Assembly (NCBI GenBank): GCA_021775715.1
Contig: JAJFHI010000231.1
Coordinates: forward strand, 1 to 6,769
DNA from: Hyphomicrobiaceae bacterium
Lineage (GTDB): Bacteria; Pseudomonadota; Alphaproteobacteria; Rhizobiales; Hyphomicrobiaceae
Reading direction: 5' to 3'
DNA length: 6,769 nt
Part shown: in pieces, positions 4,805 to 6,769 of the stretch
How positions within the stretch are numbered: the stretch's first letter is position 1
Layout: each line of letters starts with the position of its first letter
The notes under the pieces: generated by a model
Told to the model about the DNA's origin: nothing
Databases searched by the model: none
Seen by the model: the letters and a program-made list of their open reading frames with translations, nothing else
Program-made: the position numbers and the translations under genes

Positions 4805-6769
4805 TCACAAAAAATTATACGGATCGACATCAACCGTTAGACGGATATCGCCCTTCAGCGGCGGGACATTTGCGAGCCATGCGCGCAGGTAGGCTTGGAT
4901 ATCAACGTCACGCGGCGCACGCGCCAAAAGCCGCCAGCGATGCCGGCCACGAATAACGGCAATGGGCGCCTCGGCAGGCCCCAGCACGCGAACACGTTCT
5001 GCCGGTGGTGCCCGATGCGCCACATCACGTGCCACAAGTGCGGCCGTTTCTTTATCACGTGCCGAAACGATAACGGCCGCAAGCCGTCCATAAGGCGGCA
5101 GCATCCCCGCTTGGCGCGCTTTAATTTCACGCTCCAGAAACAACTCGCGATCGCCCGCGATAATCGCGGCCATCACCGGATGCTCTGGCATGTGCGTTTG
5201 AATGTAGCCGTGGCCCTCGGCAAACGCACGGCCCGCACGCCCGGTCACCTGATGTAAGAGCTGGAATGTGCGTTCGCCTGCGCGCGGGTCGGCACCTTGC
5301 GCTAAACCCAAATCGCCATCGACAATGCCAACCGTTGCAAGGTTCGGAAAGTGATGGCCTTTGGCGACGATTTGCGTGCCAATGATGATGTCGATTTCGC
5401 CTGCCTCGATCTCTTTGATCATCGCGCGCATTTCCACGAGGCCTGGAATCAAATCGGACGACAACAACGCAATGCGCGCCTCGGGCCAGCGCTCTTTGAC
5501 TTCTTCTGCGACACGCTCGACGCCCGGACCGCACGCAACCATCGTGTCTGGTTCACCGCACTTCTGACATTTGTCCGGCAACGGCAACGTAAATCCGCAA
5601 TGATGGCAATTCAGACGATTGCGGAACCGGTGCTCAACAAGCCACGCCGTGCATTGCGGGCACTCAAGACGATGACCACATGAACGGCACAACGTCAGCG
5701 GCGCATATCCGCGACGGTTCAGGAACAAAAGGCTCTGCTGCTTCTTGGCCATCGTGTTTGTGATGGCATCGACCAATGTCGGAGCTAGCCAGCGGCCTTT
5801 GTCGGGCTGCTCACTGCGCAAATCAATTGGTGTGATTTCTGGTAGCTCGGCACCGGAATACCGACCAGGCAGGACGACATGGCGATAACGACCGGTGCGC
5901 GCATTGACATGGCTCTCAATCGCCGGTGTCGCCGACGCAAGAATAACCGGCAACTTACCAAGACTTCCGCGTACCACCGCCATATCGCGCGCCTGGTAAT
6001 TGACGCGGTCGTCCTGCTTAAAGCCAGCATCATGTTCTTCATCGACAACGATCAGACCGAGGTCTTTGTAAGGCAGGAACAATCCCGAACGCGCACCAAC
6101 GACACAACGCGCTTCACCATTGGCAACCGCGCGCCAAATGCGCCCGCGTTCCGGACCGGACATCGCCGAGTGCCATTCTGCTGGCTGGCAACCGAACCGG
6201 GCCTCAAAACGGCGCATGAACTGACCGGTCAACGCGATCTCGGGGAGAATAATCAGCGTCTGCTTTCCGGCAGCCAATGCGCGCGCGACGGCCTCGTAAT
6301 AAACCTCCGTCTTGCCTGACCCCGTCACGCCATCGAGCAAGGTCGTTGAAAACGTGTCTCCGTCGACGGCAGCCCGCATGGCATGCACGGCTGGTTCCTG
6401 AATGTCAGAGAATTCAACAACCATGTGATCGGGATTGGGAAACGGACACTTTTTCTCTGGCACCGCCACTTCAACCAAATTGCCAGTCTTGATCAAACCA
6501 TCGACAACACCTGACGAGCATCCGGCCTCTTGCGCCAAAGCGGACTTCGTTCGAACTTCGCCATCGTTTGCAATTTCAAGCACACGGGAGCGGGCCTGCG
6601 TCAACTTCTGCGGCTCCGGTGCGTCGTCGACAATACAAACACCAAAGCGCGGCTTTTGTGGTTCAAACACCGACTGTGCGCTCATCATCATACGCACGAC
6701 CATGCCAAGTGGGCTCAAAGAATAATTCGAGATCCATTCCGCAAACCTGAGCGACAATTCCGGCAGGGG
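4805..6769 (-). CDS. priA: Primosomal protein N' (replication restart helicase PriA), N-terminus outside window
   Basis: PriA recognises abandoned replication forks and reloads the replisome; it is a superfamily 2 3'-to-5' helicase. The frame is open through the right edge, giving 654 residues that begin PLPELSLRFAEW inside the N-terminal 3'-DNA-end binding domain. Judging from the usual Walker A position, about 75-80 residues are missing. Next come a winged-helix segment (about 55-105), Walker A GVTGSGKT (147-154), the DEEH box in VVDEEHDAGF (243-246), and SAT (279-281). The zinc-binding CRSC, CPQC, CHHC and CQKC pairs supply eight cysteines at 361-404. Then follow GTQ with AKGHHFP (464-474) and motif VI QVTGRAGR (507-514). 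The C-terminal domain ends DVDPYNFL. All catalytic and metal ligands are present, so the protein should be active. In alphaproteobacteria priA often lies near atpH, as here, but usually closer. Confidence 0.97.
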   Translation of the reverse strand, partial: PLPELSLRFAEWISNYSLSPLGMVVRMMMSAQSVFEPQKPRFGVCIVDDAPEPQKLTQARSRVLEIANDGEVRTKSALAQEAGCSSGVVDGLIKTGNLVEVAVPEKKCPFPNPDHMVVEFSDIQEPAVHAMRAAVDGDTFSTTLLDGVTGSGKTEVYYEAVARALAAGKQTLIILPEIALTGQFMRRFEARFGCQPAEWHSAMSGPERGRIWRAVANGEARCVVGARSGLFLPYKDLGLIVVDEEHDAGFKQDDRVNYQARDMAVVRGSLGKLPVILASATPAIESHVNARTGRYRHVVLPGRYSGAELPEITPIDLRSEQPDKGRWLAPTLVDAITNTMAKKQQSLLFLNRRGYAPLTLCRSCGHRLECPQCTAWLVEHRFRNRLNCHHCGFTLPLPDKCQKCGEPDTMVACGPGVERVAEEVKERWPEARIALLSSDLIPGLVEMRAMIKEIEAGEIDIIIGTQIVAKGHHFPNLATVGIVDGDLGLAQGADPRAGERTFQLLHQVTGRAGRAFAEGHGYIQTHMPEHPVMAAIIAGDRELFLEREIKARQAGMLPPYGRLAAVIVSARDKETAALVARDVAHRAPPAERVRVLGPAEAPIAVIRGRHRWRLLARAPRDVDIQAYLRAWLANVPPLKGDIRLTVDVDPYNFL

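Noticed and set aside
4895..6492. Several plus-strand open frames of 70-146 codons opposite priA, and alternate-frame minus-strand ones
   Set aside because: All lie within the priA coding sequence, have Arg/His/Pro-rich shadow composition and no recognisable start context or motif.
1..6769. CRISPR array, tRNA, rRNA, transposase or phage genes
   Set aside because: No regularly spaced repeats, no cloverleaf or rRNA-like stretch, and no mobile-element protein motif seen on either strand by eye.

Overview
The window reads as a stretch of alphaproteobacterial chromosome, most likely Hyphomicrobiales-like. This rests on gene content and order: priA lies near atpH-atpA of the F1 ATP synthase operon, the a/b-hydrolase-OsmC fusion is a type common in that class, and the proteins look alphaproteobacterial. 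No 16S or other marker is present, so the assignment is inference. All supported genes lie on the minus strand, so transcription runs from high to low coordinates. No gene is supported on the plus strand.

Layout in transcription order: (1) 6769-4805, priA, the replication-restart helicase, cut by the right window edge but with its helicase core and zinc cluster complete. (2) 4626-3805, a FkbM-family methyltransferase, whose open frame can be extended to 4770. (3) 3608-3045, a small class I SAM-dependent methyltransferase, separated from the previous gene by 196 bases with no convincing gene. (4) 2832-1513, an a/b-hydrolase fused to an OsmC domain, with a clear ribosome binding site that moves its start inward from the longest open frame. 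(5) 1287-724, atpH (F1 delta subunit). (6) 606-1, the first 202 codons of atpA (F1 alpha subunit), cut by the left edge.

atpH and atpA begin an operon that in alphaproteobacteria normally continues with atpG, atpD and atpC. priA is housekeeping. The hydrolase-OsmC protein is probably a redox or stress enzyme. The two methyltransferases look like accessory cargo placed between priA and the atp genes, perhaps for modifying a surface glycan or other secondary product.

The most notable non-coding signals are in the atp region: a hairpin plus T-tract shaped like an intrinsic terminator inside the operon between atpH and atpA, two competing hairpins over the atpH ribosome binding site, and a perfect 13-base palindrome in the presumed atp promoter region. 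I found no tRNA, rRNA, CRISPR array, transposase or insertion sequence, and no clear case for a wholly new system.
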